35,278 nucleotides of DNA, taken from Pseudanabaena cinerea FACHB-1277 (GTDB taxonomy: Bacteria; Cyanobacteriota; Cyanobacteriia; Pseudanabaenales; Pseudanabaenaceae). The stretch's first letter is position 1. Each line of letters begins with the position of its first letter. The position numbers and the translations under genes were made by a program. Of this stretch, positions 25,143-34,175 are shown piece after piece. The stretch spans positions 1-35,278 of the forward strand of contig NZ_JACJPY010000044.1 of the NCBI RefSeq assembly GCF_014696345.1, written 5' to 3'. A model generated the notes under the pieces. It worked only from the letters and a program-made list of their open reading frames with translations, had not been told where the DNA came from and did no database searches.

Positions 25143-27179
25143 ATGGTCACAAGAATTTTCCTGTGTAACGAACAGACTGAGCCTGAGATTCGCGATTTTA
25201 TTCGTGAAGCGATCGCCGATATTTCAGAGGGGGAGCAGTACATCGTTACATGGAACTGTGGCAACATTCAAACGCTCAAGGTGGGCGATCGCGCTTACTT
25301 TAAACGCATTGGCAGTGCTAATCAAGGTTACTTTGCATCGGGTACGGTCGTGCCAGCCGATCGCGAATATCAACTGAAACAGCGATCGGCGCGATATCGT
25401 GAGCTTAGTGAGGCATACGACATTGACTCACAGTTAAATAATTTTCGGGTATGGGTGGCTTGGGATGCCTGTGTCAGCTTTGATGAACCGCTCCGAACTG
25501 ACTATTTGCGGCAACTGCCCCACTTCCAAGGAATGCCCCTAGAACCCCAGTCCGATGCAGGTGTATTTCGGGATGAATATGTGAAGATGCTCGATCGCGA
25601 GTGGGAGCGTCAAGTCCAGAAAGCGGCAAGGGCAGGGAAAGGCGTTAGTCTAATTGAGGTCTATTATCGCTGGGGGCTAGAGGATATTCAGCAAGGTTTC
25701 CCACAGGATGCGCTGGAGTCTTTTCGTCAAGTTTTGAAGCTAAATCCCAATTTTATTAAGGCTTATCTGGGTTTAGGGGATGCCCATGTGAGTTTGAAGG
25801 AATATGCCAAGGCGGTGGGCGACTATGGTAAAGCGATCGCCATGCGTCCCGATAAGGCGAGGCTTGCCTATTACAAGCGTGGTGAGATCAACTTTTTGCT
25901 GTCCCAGTTGCAGCAGGCTTTGGCAGATTTTCAAGGGGCGATCGCCATCGATCCTAACTACAGCGATGCTCATTTGGCACTGGGCAATACCTATTTCAAG
26001 CTCAAAAGTTACGAACAGGCGATCGCTTGCTATGACCGCGTATTAGAGCTAACCCCTGAGCGCGACTTGGCGGCATTTCGCCGTGGACGTTGCCATTACA
26101 TCCTCAAGGAATATCCTGAAGCGATCCGCGACTTTAGCTATGCGATCGAACTTCAGCCTAGCAATGTCGATGCCTATTACTATCGCGGCTTGACCTATGC
26201 TCAGCCCAACATCGCCGATGAAACCCTTGCGGGTGACGATCTACGCAAGGCGATCGTGCTGTATCAAACTCAAGGCAAACCCGACAAAGCCAAGAAAGCT
26301 AAGGAAATGCTCGAAACCCTAGCGATCGACTCGCTGCCCAAGGCAAAGCCCAAGAGCAGTTACACGATCGCCCCTGCGGTGGAAGCGGCGGTCAATCTTT
26401 TACCTAATAACGATGGAGCGCCCATTGCTGCCCCGATCGCCCTTGGGGTCAGCCTAGATGCGGATGACGATCAAGAAAGTAGCGATTTGATCGTGACTCA
26501 GCCCCCTGAAACCATTTCTAACGATCGCGCGATCGCCCAAGCAGAGGTGGCGATGGGTAATCTGACTGAGGCGATCGAAAAGATTGTTGAGGTGGAAAAA
26601 ATTGTCGAGGTGGAGAGGATTGTTGAAGTTGAAAAACTAGTTGAGGTAGAAAAAATCGTTGAGGTCGAAAAACTAGTTGAGGTGGAGAAGATCGTAGAAG
26701 TTGAAAAACTAGTGGATCGCGTGGTCGAAAGGGTCGTGGATCGCGTGGTCGAAAAGCCCATTCCCTTTTCCATCGAAGATCCTAGCACTGCCGAAAAATT
26801 GGCGATGATCTCGGTGATGGCGCAATATATGCGTGATGGTTGGATGGTACGATCAGTCGATAAGTCGCAGGTTGGCTACGATCTTGAATGCGCTAGAAAC
26901 GATCAACAGGAAGCAGTGATCATCAAAAGCTTTACCAGCGATCGCGCCTCCTTTGCCATTTCCGCGATCGAGATTGAGAATGCGCGGAGTAATAAAAACT
27001 TTGTACTGTGGATAGTTAGCGGTGCTGCCGAAAATCCTGATATGAAATGTATTCGTGGTCGGGAGCTTTTCGAGCAGTTTGACCTCGATCCCTTAGCCTT
27101 TGCCGCTAGGGTCAAGCAGCCCAATGTCCAGCTAGAGCGATCGGCGATCGCTCTAGAAATGCCCCAATTTGAGCAGTAA
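25143..27179 (+). CDS. EVE/PUA-like - TPR - hexad repeat - DUF3883-like multidomain protein
   Basis: This 678-residue protein has four parts. (1) Residues about 1-145 are an EVE/PUA-superfamily domain: YIVTWNCGNIQTLKVGDRAYFKRIG, GYFASGTVVPA and LRQLPHFQGMPLEPQSDAGVF, as in modified-base readers fused to HNH enzymes. (2) About 165-390 hold at least five TPR units (e.g. AYLGLGDAHVSLKEYAKAVGDY). (3) Residues 480-521 are seven exact hexads of (K/R)(I/L)VEVE, then a charged LVDRVVERVVDRVVEK stretch, forming a stalk. (4) About 535-640 is DUF3883-like: SQVGYDLECARND...VIIKSF...FAISAIEIENA...FVLWIVSG. In nuclease-like DUF3883 the middle strand is EVK; here it is IIK, so the Glu is lost. It may be a sensor or scaffold rather than an active nuclease. 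There is no operon partner. Confidence 0.72.
   Translation: MVTRIFLCNEQTEPEIRDFIREAIADISEGEQYIVTWNCGNIQTLKVGDRAYFKRIGSANQGYFASGTVVPADREYQLKQRSARYRELSEAYDIDSQLNNFRVWVAWDACVSFDEPLRTDYLRQLPHFQGMPLEPQSDAGVFRDEYVKMLDREWERQVQKAARAGKGVSLIEVYYRWGLEDIQQGFPQDALESFRQVLKLNPNFIKAYLGLGDAHVSLKEYAKAVGDYGKAIAMRPDKARLAYYKRGEINFLLSQLQQALADFQGAIAIDPNYSDAHLALGNTYFKLKSYEQAIACYDRVLELTPERDLAAFRRGRCHYILKEYPEAIRDFSYAIELQPSNVDAYYYRGLTYAQPNIADETLAGDDLRKAIVLYQTQGKPDKAKKAKEMLETLAIDSLPKAKPKSSYTIAPAVEAAVNLLPNNDGAPIAAPIALGVSLDADDDQESSDLIVTQPPETISNDRAIAQAEVAMGNLTEAIEKIVEVEKIVEVERIVEVEKLVEVEKIVEVEKLVEVEKIVEVEKLVDRVVERVVDRVVEKPIPFSIEDPSTAEKLAMISVMAQYMRDGWMVRSVDKSQVGYDLECARNDQQEAVIIKSFTSDRASFAISAIEIENARSNKNFVLWIVSGAAENPDMKCIRGRELFEQFDLDPLAFAARVKQPNVQLERSAIALEMPQFEQ
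26580..26705 (+). repeat. In-frame 18-bp tandem repeat, 7 units
   Basis: Seven consecutive 18-bp units encode (K/R)(I/L)VEVE. The protein repeat is almost perfect, while the DNA has many synonymous differences (gtt/gtc/gtg, gag/gaa). That indicates an old array held by selection at protein level. Confidence 0.9.
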
Positions 27180-28057
27180 AAGCGGCGATCGGCAATCTAT
27201 TCTTGCTGATTTACAAAAGCCAACTACAGCAAAGCTAAATAGCCTATTTACAAGGTTTTGAGTAAAAGCAGTTAAAATGATCTTTAGGTTAACCCTACTA
27301 ATTTTCAGTACTTGCAATAAGTACAGACTCATTTGAAAAGGGCAACTCAATTTGATTAAGGAGCCAGAGCTGCTATTTTGCCGTAAGGAAAATGAAACCT
27401 CCTATAACTTCTCTTTTTCAGAAGGTCTTTTCCTTCTATATCTCTTGTCTGCCTTAATACCCAAATAGATCTTGTTGAAAATAGGGATTGCGTAGGTAAA
27501 CAAATCCATGCTATAGTTATGCTCAGGAATAGGAACAGAGCTTAGATAAAAGCAGTATGAAAGCCTTTATACTTACTTTACACTTAAATAATTTAGACAA
27601 ACGGTTGTCTAGACAGTCGCTGTTTTGCAATAGATGTTTGTCAATTTTATTTGACTTTATTTATACTCGATCAAATCTGATTGGGTAAATTTTGCTCTAA
27701 CGGTACTTCAGCTAATACAAACTCCCTAGGTTCGGTAAGTTCTGCTTCTAGGCTTGTCTTTCTTAGGAAAACATGACTTCATTTAAACTGATGTCGTCCT
27801 GATTTATTTGCTTAGGTTTGCACTGCCTAGCTACTTATCTCATAGCCTAACGAAATTCTTTAAACACCTTATCAATTGGGGTGTCTGACTCAGTTGTGTG
27901 AGTCACAGATTTAAGTGTTTGTAGCGTGGATATCCTGACTGCTTTTCGGGGGATCTGTCAGTCAATCGGTATCACTACAGAGAAAAAGATTAGTTCTCCA
28001 TGAGCTTATCTAAAATTATTTGCATTTCTCATTTAATTATTTGTTAATAGAAAAACT
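27180..28057. other. 878-bp intergenic region with several hairpins, no gene seen
   Basis: This is the longest gap in the window. No frame with protein-like features and no tRNA is seen. Structures present are AGAAGG/CCTTCT (27420-27437, possible terminator for the TPR gene); GACAAAC/GTTTGTC (27596-27602, 27636-27642) enclosing the palindrome TGTCTAGACA (27606-27615); TGACTCA/TGAGTCA (27886-27905, 6-nt loop); and GATA+TGACTG paired with CAGTCA+TATC (27929-27973). The last two sit 85-170 bp before the next ATG. The region may hold a long leader or a small RNA. Confidence 0.6.
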
Positions 28058-28711
28058 ATGCTTGCAGATGTTACAGAATCTTTCAATGTGGCAAAATCTT
28101 TGGTATCTATAGCTGTACTTAGCTTACTAAACATAGGTCTTCTGTCAGCTAAAGATTGCTCCTATGCCATTGGATTTAATCTATCTAATTCTTCTAGCGC
28201 AGATAACAACAACGTTATTTCTACTCCAATTCAGTCGCCTATTCAGGATCTTCCCAAATCTACAGTTAGTCCTGATGCCAAAATATCTTCTTTTGATAAA
28301 TCCTTAAATTCTCATATTAAAGGATTTGATATCCTTTCACTGAACAATATCTATGTAGCTGAAACCCCAAAGATACTGTCAGTGGATCATAGCAGTCTAT
28401 TTACCATGCATTATGGGGAGTCAAAAGAACCTAACCATACTTCCTTTGTCTCATTTAAAAATGACATTGCCCCGACAGCAAACTCAAAAACTGGCATCAC
28501 ATATCCCTATAAATTAACAAATGCCAGTTACAACAATTCCAATATTGCTATCTTAGGGGGTGATAGCAGTCTCAGGGTATCAGCACCAAATTTAAACAAT
28601 GTCAAACTTGATCAGTTTAAGTTTGACCCTTCTGGTGGCTTATTAGTATTGGGTTGCTTGTTTTTGGGCAAACGCTATTTGCGGAAACAAACTAATACAA
28701 ATCCAAAGTAA
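28058..28711 (+). CDS. Secreted protein with PEP-CTERM-like C-terminal anchor
   Basis: This 217-residue protein is of unknown function. The N-terminus has a hydrophobic stretch (VAKSLVSIAVLSLLNIGLL) that could be a signal peptide. The centre is Ser/Asn/Thr-rich and poorly structured, as in exported surface proteins. The end FDPSGGLLVLGCLFLGKRYLRKQ has the layout of PEP-CTERM sorting tails: an F-x-PSxGLL motif, a short hydrophobic helix and a basic cluster (KRYLRK). Exosortase would cleave it and couple it to extracellular polymer. The motif is a variant, lacking a strict PEP. No exosortase gene is in the window. The long structured leader upstream suggests regulated expression. Confidence 0.55.
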   Translation: MLADVTESFNVAKSLVSIAVLSLLNIGLLSAKDCSYAIGFNLSNSSSADNNNVISTPIQSPIQDLPKSTVSPDAKISSFDKSLNSHIKGFDILSLNNIYVAETPKILSVDHSSLFTMHYGESKEPNHTSFVSFKNDIAPTANSKTGITYPYKLTNASYNNSNIAILGGDSSLRVSAPNLNNVKLDQFKFDPSGGLLVLGCLFLGKRYLRKQTNTNPK

Positions 28712-28823
28712 AATATACGGTAAACTGTTGGCAGAGTAACTTGTTCTCGATAGTTGCTGTAAATGACTACAGGCTCATTTTTATCAAGATTTTTACTTTG
28801 CCCACGGCAATTGTACCAGCCAA

Positions 28824-31800
28824 TCAGGTTAGAAAGTGATCGATTGACTGGGTGATTTTTTTAGCTAACATTTTGGCATAGGTCTTTTCGATAATACTGA
28901 TATGATTGGCTGAGACATGGATAATTTCTACTTTGCCTTTCAGTAATTGTTCCCAATGTTCTTCTGGAAAATCAACGTCAAAGCCTAAATAACTCTTGGT
29001 AGCTCTAAAGAATAGCACTTGCCCCCAATAAGGCTTGGGTCGATACTCTTGAAGATTGGGTATATATTCGTAAACTGTTTCAGGAATATTGATATTTGGA
29101 AAATATTTGGAAATCAGGGCTTGGTATCTTATTTTGATTATGATCTTTTTTTGGTTCACATACTCGACAAAACCTAAACGATAGATAGAGTCAACCATTA
29201 TCCATAGTTTATCAATTAATCTATTAATTAATTTCTGAGGCTTCGGATAAAAGACAATCCTATCTTTGATTAAATAAGTATCAAACATTATCAGCAAAGC
29301 TACCTTTTGATTCTGTGCAGTTAGTTGTTGTGCCATCTCGAAAGCTATAGTGCCGCCGAGAGAGTAACCCATCAAAAAGTAAGGACCATCTGGCTGAAGC
29401 GATCGCATTTCTTGAATATAGTGAGATGCTAAATCTTCTATTTTGGGATAGGAGATAGGATTACCTGTATTATCCCCCATTCCATAATGTAAACCATAAA
29501 TAGGTTGATTATCCCCTAAATAATGAGATAGATCCTTATACTTCAGCCAATGAATAGCAAATAGAATAGGGCGAGTGCCTCTAGGTTGAATAGGGACAAG
29601 AGAATACCAAGGGAAAATTTCTGCTTCAGATTTTAAAATGTTAGCCAACTTTTCAATCGTTGGAGCCTGAAATATTGTCGATATGGACATATTAATATCA
29701 AAATTTAGAGCTATTTCGGATAGCACGCTTACGGATAGAAGAGAGTTGCCACCTAGTTCAAAAAAATTGTCGTGAATGCCTATATAACTAAGTTTTAAAG
29801 TTCTTTGCCATATTTGAGTAAGCTGCTTTTCTATTTCATCGCGAGGGGCAACATATTCTCCAGACATATCTTCCGCTATGTGGAACGCTGTAGCTGTGTT
29901 AGATTGGCGATCGCCTGATTTTGCTGGCGCTGGACTTATAGAGCTGTCTGAACTTGAATTAATCCAATAGGATTGGCGGTCAAAAGGATAAGTCGGCAGT
30001 GAAATTGGATAACAGTTTTTATAATCACCAACTTTAGCCCAATCGACCTTAATTCCCATTAGCCAAAACTTAATTAAATTTGAGAGTAAAGACAGTAAAC
30101 TAGCATCATTTAAGCTGTCAATTGTGTTATTATCCACACTGGCTGAATTCAGTTTGATTTTATCCAGAAATTTAATCTCATTAGTGCCTAAATCTAGTTG
30201 AATATAATTATTTGCTATGAATTGGTTAAATGCTCCTACAAAATTGTTAGCATCTGCATCAAATTCTTGTAGCCATTGATCTTTAGAAATTACTTGGTTT
30301 ACTTTTATTGTATAACCAGTTATAGGCGAGGTTATTGAAATCTTTGCAGGCTGAAAATTCAAATTTAATTCTTCTAATGTACTCTTTTTAAGAATTAACG
30401 AAACTACATCTTCTAAGGTTAAAATCTCAGCTATAGTTGCAGAAACATAATTACCAGTACCATTGCCTATAATGCTTTTAGGCTCAATTCCCCAATATAT
30501 CCATAGTCGAGCGATCGCATATTCACAAATAAAATTTACAAGATCACAGTAAGAATTATTATTAAGGCTATCTTGCTCGATAAGTTCTAAAAGTGGGCTT
30601 CCTGTATGGTATACTAAAACCAAATCACATTCTTGTAAAAAAGAATAGGCATCTATTTGGCTATGATAAAGAGACTTAATAATAGACTTGATTTTACTAG
30701 CTTGTCCAGTGCAAACAAAATAAATAGGTGCTGGTTTGCGACGATTAACTTGATCATTCAGTACAGCAGCTAATGGCTCTTTTTGAATAAATGCGTTTAG
30801 TTGTGCGCTCAATTGATCTTTTGATTTGGTAATGATCGCGAGACGATGCTTAAAATGCGATCGCCGCGTATTTGCCGTGAAGCAAATGTCATTTAAAGAT
30901 ACCGTAGGCTGTTCTTGTAGAAAAGATTGATAGCGGATGGCTAACTCTTGTAAAGCTGTTGCGGTCTTGGCTGTGAGAGTCAAAACTTTTAAAGGCAAGT
31001 CACTCTTAGTAATAGATTTTAATTTAGCTTGAGATGGATATTCCTCTAATACAACATGAGCATTAGTGCCACCAAAGCCAAAGGCACTAACTCCAGCCCG
31101 AAGTGGGTATATTTCTTCTGGTAAAGATTCTAATGTTTCTTGAACCTTTAGCCCCAATTTGTTGAAAGGGATTGAAGGATTTGGTTCTTGAAAATGTAGG
31201 TTAGGTGGTATCTGACGATGATAAAGAGAAAGAGCCGTCTTGATCAAACCCGCCATTCCCGAAGCAGCTTCTGTATGACCAATATTTGTTTTTACGCAGC
31301 CCACTCGACAAGGATTATCTAGATCGCGACCTTTCCCCACAACTGATCCTAAAGCCTTCATTTCTAATGCATCGCCAATAGGTGTTGCCGTGCCATGAGC
31401 TTCAATATAATGCACAGAGTTAGGCGCAATTCCTGCTTGCCGATAAGCTTGTTGGAGTAGATCAATCTGGGCTTGCATATTGGGGGCGGTTAAGCCGTTA
31501 CTGCGACCGTTGTGATTAACGGCACTTCCACGAATCACTGCATAAATGCGATCGCCATCCACTTCAGCCTGCGATAGCAATTTCAAAACTACAACTCCCA
31601 CTCCTTCTCCCCGCACATATCCATCAGCCTTCGCATCAAAGGATTTGCAACGTCCGTCTGGAGAAAGGATCCCCGCATTGGCAAATCTAGCTGTAACCTC
31701 AGGAGATAAGATTATATTTACTCCACAGGCTAAGGCAATAGAATTTTCTCCATTCCGCAAACTTTTGCAAGCATAATCAATAGCCACCAATGAAGATGCA

Positions 31801-32285
31801 CAAGAGGCATTAATACCCATGCTAGAGCCACGAAAATCAAAATAATAGGAAATTCGATTAGCTGACATACCATAATCATTTCCAATCGAGTCTTTAATAT
31901 CTGGAACATCCTGATGCTGGCTAGCGATTGCATAATAATCATTGGAAGAAATCCCAACAAAAATACCAGCATCCATTCCCGATAAGTTGCCAGGAATTTG
32001 TCCCGCGTCTTCCAATGCTTCCCAAGCTACTTCTAATAAAAGTCTATGCTGAGGATCAATTGCGATCGCTTCTTTAGCAGGAATTCCGAAAAATTCGGCA
32101 TCGAATTGATCTACCTGTTCTAAAAATCCTCCACGCTCATTTGATTGAACCTTAGCAGACCGCTCGCAAGGCAACTGCCCAATAGTATCAATACCTTCAC
32201 ACAATTTATTCCAGTACTCATAAAGATTGGGAGCTTGCGGAAACCGACATCCCATCCCAATAATTGCGATCAATTCTTTACTCAT
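28824..32285 (-). CDS. Polyketide synthase module: KS - inactive AT - ACP - thioesterase
   Basis: This is a 1153-residue type I PKS. The KS (about 1-425) is complete, with C162 in INASCASSL, H297 in EAHGTATPIGD and H337 in NIGHTEAASG. A shortened AT-like region (about 440-720) follows, in which the usual GHSxG nucleophile motif is GNGTG (607-611), so Ser is Gly; the GQGSQ start is GQASK. The carrier domain has S848 in LGGNSLL. The thioesterase (about 900-1150) has S975 in GYSLGGT and a late H in SANHISIIEK. There is no KR, DH, ER or methyltransferase. It would condense one extender unit with a chain from the upstream FAAL-ACP and release a free acid or lactone, with the extender supplied in trans. 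It is the last gene of the cluster. Confidence 0.88.
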   Translation of the reverse strand: MSKELIAIIGMGCRFPQAPNLYEYWNKLCEGIDTIGQLPCERSAKVQSNERGGFLEQVDQFDAEFFGIPAKEAIAIDPQHRLLLEVAWEALEDAGQIPGNLSGMDAGIFVGISSNDYYAIASQHQDVPDIKDSIGNDYGMSANRISYYFDFRGSSMGINASCASSLVAIDYACKSLRNGENSIALACGVNIILSPEVTARFANAGILSPDGRCKSFDAKADGYVRGEGVGVVVLKLLSQAEVDGDRIYAVIRGSAVNHNGRSNGLTAPNMQAQIDLLQQAYRQAGIAPNSVHYIEAHGTATPIGDALEMKALGSVVGKGRDLDNPCRVGCVKTNIGHTEAASGMAGLIKTALSLYHRQIPPNLHFQEPNPSIPFNKLGLKVQETLESLPEEIYPLRAGVSAFGFGGTNAHVVLEEYPSQAKLKSITKSDLPLKVLTLTAKTATALQELAIRYQSFLQEQPTVSLNDICFTANTRRSHFKHRLAIITKSKDQLSAQLNAFIQKEPLAAVLNDQVNRRKPAPIYFVCTGQASKIKSIIKSLYHSQIDAYSFLQECDLVLVYHTGSPLLELIEQDSLNNNSYCDLVNFICEYAIARLWIYWGIEPKSIIGNGTGNYVSATIAEILTLEDVVSLILKKSTLEELNLNFQPAKISITSPITGYTIKVNQVISKDQWLQEFDADANNFVGAFNQFIANNYIQLDLGTNEIKFLDKIKLNSASVDNNTIDSLNDASLLSLLSNLIKFWLMGIKVDWAKVGDYKNCYPISLPTYPFDRQSYWINSSSDSSISPAPAKSGDRQSNTATAFHIAEDMSGEYVAPRDEIEKQLTQIWQRTLKLSYIGIHDNFFELGGNSLLSVSVLSEIALNFDINMSISTIFQAPTIEKLANILKSEAEIFPWYSLVPIQPRGTRPILFAIHWLKYKDLSHYLGDNQPIYGLHYGMGDNTGNPISYPKIEDLASHYIQEMRSLQPDGPYFLMGYSLGGTIAFEMAQQLTAQNQKVALLIMFDTYLIKDRIVFYPKPQKLINRLIDKLWIMVDSIYRLGFVEYVNQKKIIIKIRYQALISKYFPNINIPETVYEYIPNLQEYRPKPYWGQVLFFRATKSYLGFDVDFPEEHWEQLLKGKVEIIHVSANHISIIEKTYAKMLAKKITQSIDHFLT

Positions 32286-32379
32286 TTTAAATTAAGATTG
32301 TCTCTTGCTATTATCAAGATACGAAAGTTAACTGATGCTTTTAAATGAATTATAGGTAAAATCTCAACGATTTAAATAC

Positions 32380-32904
32380 CTATACAGACTTAGAAAATAG
32401 CACATTTAAAGTTTTTAATCTTCTTATAGAAGCAGGCTTTTCCCATTCTAGTTTATGATTACCTAAATGAATATCAGGTAAACGTTGGATTAAAGTTTTA
32501 ATCGCAATTTGAGCTTCCACCTTGGCTAAAAATAATCCTAAGTAATAGTGAATCCCATTACCAAAAGCCAGATTACGATTTCTTCGACTAAAATCAAGCT
32601 AATCGGGATTAATAAATTGCTCTGGATCACGATTTGCCGCACCTATGTAAATTGATACTACATCTTTAAGATAGCGATTTTTTTGTTTTAGACGTTCAGG
32701 AAGATTATCTACTTGAAATCGTCTATCTTTTAAAATAGCACCAGCATCCGCATAACGGGTAATAACCCAAGTATTGAAGATACTTCTATGAATCGGATCT
32801 TCGCGCCGAAGACGCTCATAAGTAGGGTAAGGATCATTCTGAAAATCCTTGTCAAATGCATTAAACAGATTTTTGCTTTTAGTCATAATTTCAATATTAT
32901 CCAA
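32380..32904 (-). pseudogene. Decayed second cytochrome P450
   Basis: A near-duplicate of the neighbouring P450. The first 80 residues (MTKSKNLFNAFDKDFQNDPYPTYERLRREDPIH...LPERLKQKNRYLK) jump in frame straight to VVSIYIGAANRDPEQFINPD, dropping about 235 residues (substrate pocket, I-helix, ExxR). A TAG stop follows (32596-32598). Beyond it the same frame continues LDFSRRNRNLAFGNGIHYYLGLFLAKVEAQIAIKTLIQRLP to a TAG at 32380-32382. The haem-ligand Cys of the FGxGxHxC motif is Tyr here. Deletion, stop and Cys loss together leave no P450 function. It lies 33 bp after the intact P450 gene. Confidence 0.9.
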
Positions 32905-32937
32905 TGCTAGTTATAGTAATTACAGTTATCTAAATTA

Positions 32938-34161
32938 TTAAGAAAGTGAAGGCTCAAACTTGATCGGTAATGATATTAATCGTCTCAACATAATGCTTTT
33001 ATAATGAGTTATATGTTGAGTATTGAGGGAAATATTAGGTAATCTTTGGATTAGAGCGTTAATCGCAACTTGAGCTTCCAGTTTGCCAAGAAACTGACCT
33101 AAACAATGATGAATCCCACCCCCAAATGCAAGACCACGACTACGACGATTGAAATCAAGTCGATCTGGATTCGAGAATATTTCTGGATCTCTATTAGCCG
33201 CCCCAAGATAAACGAGTACTGTGTCGCCTTGACAAATAGATTTTCCAGCAATATCCACATTTTCTATAGCCATACGCGCTGCAAACTGAATAGGGCTGTC
33301 ATAGCGCAAAAATTCTTCTACAGCATTTTTTATTTCATCAGGATTTTGTTTCAAATATTCTAAGCTTTGTGGATCATTTAAAAGAGCAAACATCCCATTA
33401 CCAACTAGCCCCTTCATTGAATCTTGTGCCGTATCACTTAGCATAATACAGATACTGGCTATCTCATCATCGGTCATTAGACTTTCATTGTTTTTTTTGT
33501 TAATCAAATAACTAATTAAACCATTATTTGAATATTGTTTATATTCCGTTATTTTCTTTAAAAAATACTGCTTGTTTTCAATAACTATTTGATTTCGTTT
33601 TTGGTAATTCTCCAAAGACATGGGATGCTCAAAAACAACGATGGAATCAGAAGACCAGTTAATTAACTTATCATAATCTTCAACAGGTAATCCTATGATT
33701 TTAGAAATAGTTAATGAAGCTAAGGGTGCAACAAAATCGGCAATGATATCCATCTCACCTTTTTGACAAAGATCATCCAATAAATTATCAACAACTGCTT
33801 GAATTTCAGAACGCATTGATTCTAGTGCAGATTGAGAAAATAATGGCGCTAAAATTGCCTTAAGATCGGTGTGTTCAGGTGGGTTTAAAAAAAATAACCA
33901 TTTGTCAAGTGTTTCTGCAAGAGGGTTGAGATTACCATTTTTCAGGTAGCGATTTTTTTGTTTAAGGCGCTCAGGAAGATTATCTATGGCAAAGCGCTTA
34001 TCTTTCAAAATAGATTCACTTTCAGCATATCGAGTGACAATCCAAGTATCGAAAATGCTTTTGTGAACTGGATCTTCCTGTCGAAGGCGATCGTAGGTAG
34101 GATATGGGTTTTGTTGAAACTCTTTATCAAATGGATTGAATAAAATTTTCTTAGGACTCAT
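32938..34161 (-). CDS. Cytochrome P450
   Basis: This 407-residue bacterial-type P450 (CYP107-like class by general pattern) has no membrane anchor. The haem motif FGGGIHHCLGQFLGKLEAQ places the ligand at C353. The K-helix ExxR is in VEEFLRYDSP. The I-helix, normally AGxET, reads TAQDS, so the acid-alcohol pair is Asp-Ser. The C-helix PEHTDLKAIL is conserved. It needs ferredoxin as electron donor, and none is adjacent. It starts 14 bp after the FAAL-ACP stop and precedes the PKS, so it probably hydroxylates or otherwise oxidises the fatty or polyketide chain, perhaps while ACP-bound. A duplicated, dead copy follows it. Confidence 0.92.
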   Translation of the reverse strand: MSPKKILFNPFDKEFQQNPYPTYDRLRQEDPVHKSIFDTWIVTRYAESESILKDKRFAIDNLPERLKQKNRYLKNGNLNPLAETLDKWLFFLNPPEHTDLKAILAPLFSQSALESMRSEIQAVVDNLLDDLCQKGEMDIIADFVAPLASLTISKIIGLPVEDYDKLINWSSDSIVVFEHPMSLENYQKRNQIVIENKQYFLKKITEYKQYSNNGLISYLINKKNNESLMTDDEIASICIMLSDTAQDSMKGLVGNGMFALLNDPQSLEYLKQNPDEIKNAVEEFLRYDSPIQFAARMAIENVDIAGKSICQGDTVLVYLGAANRDPEIFSNPDRLDFNRRSRGLAFGGGIHHCLGQFLGKLEAQVAINALIQRLPNISLNTQHITHYKSIMLRRLISLPIKFEPSLS

Positions 34162-34175
34162 GATTTCAGAATCTC

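Noticed and set aside
26498-26788. 96-codon minus-strand Ser/Thr-rich frame
   Set aside because: It is the antisense shadow of the (K/R)(I/L)VEVE repeat in the EVE-TPR gene.
27353-27466. 37-codon frame starting at TTG with a hydrophobic end
   Set aside because: No ribosome site with an ATG and no recognisable family; a chance frame in AT-rich DNA is more likely.
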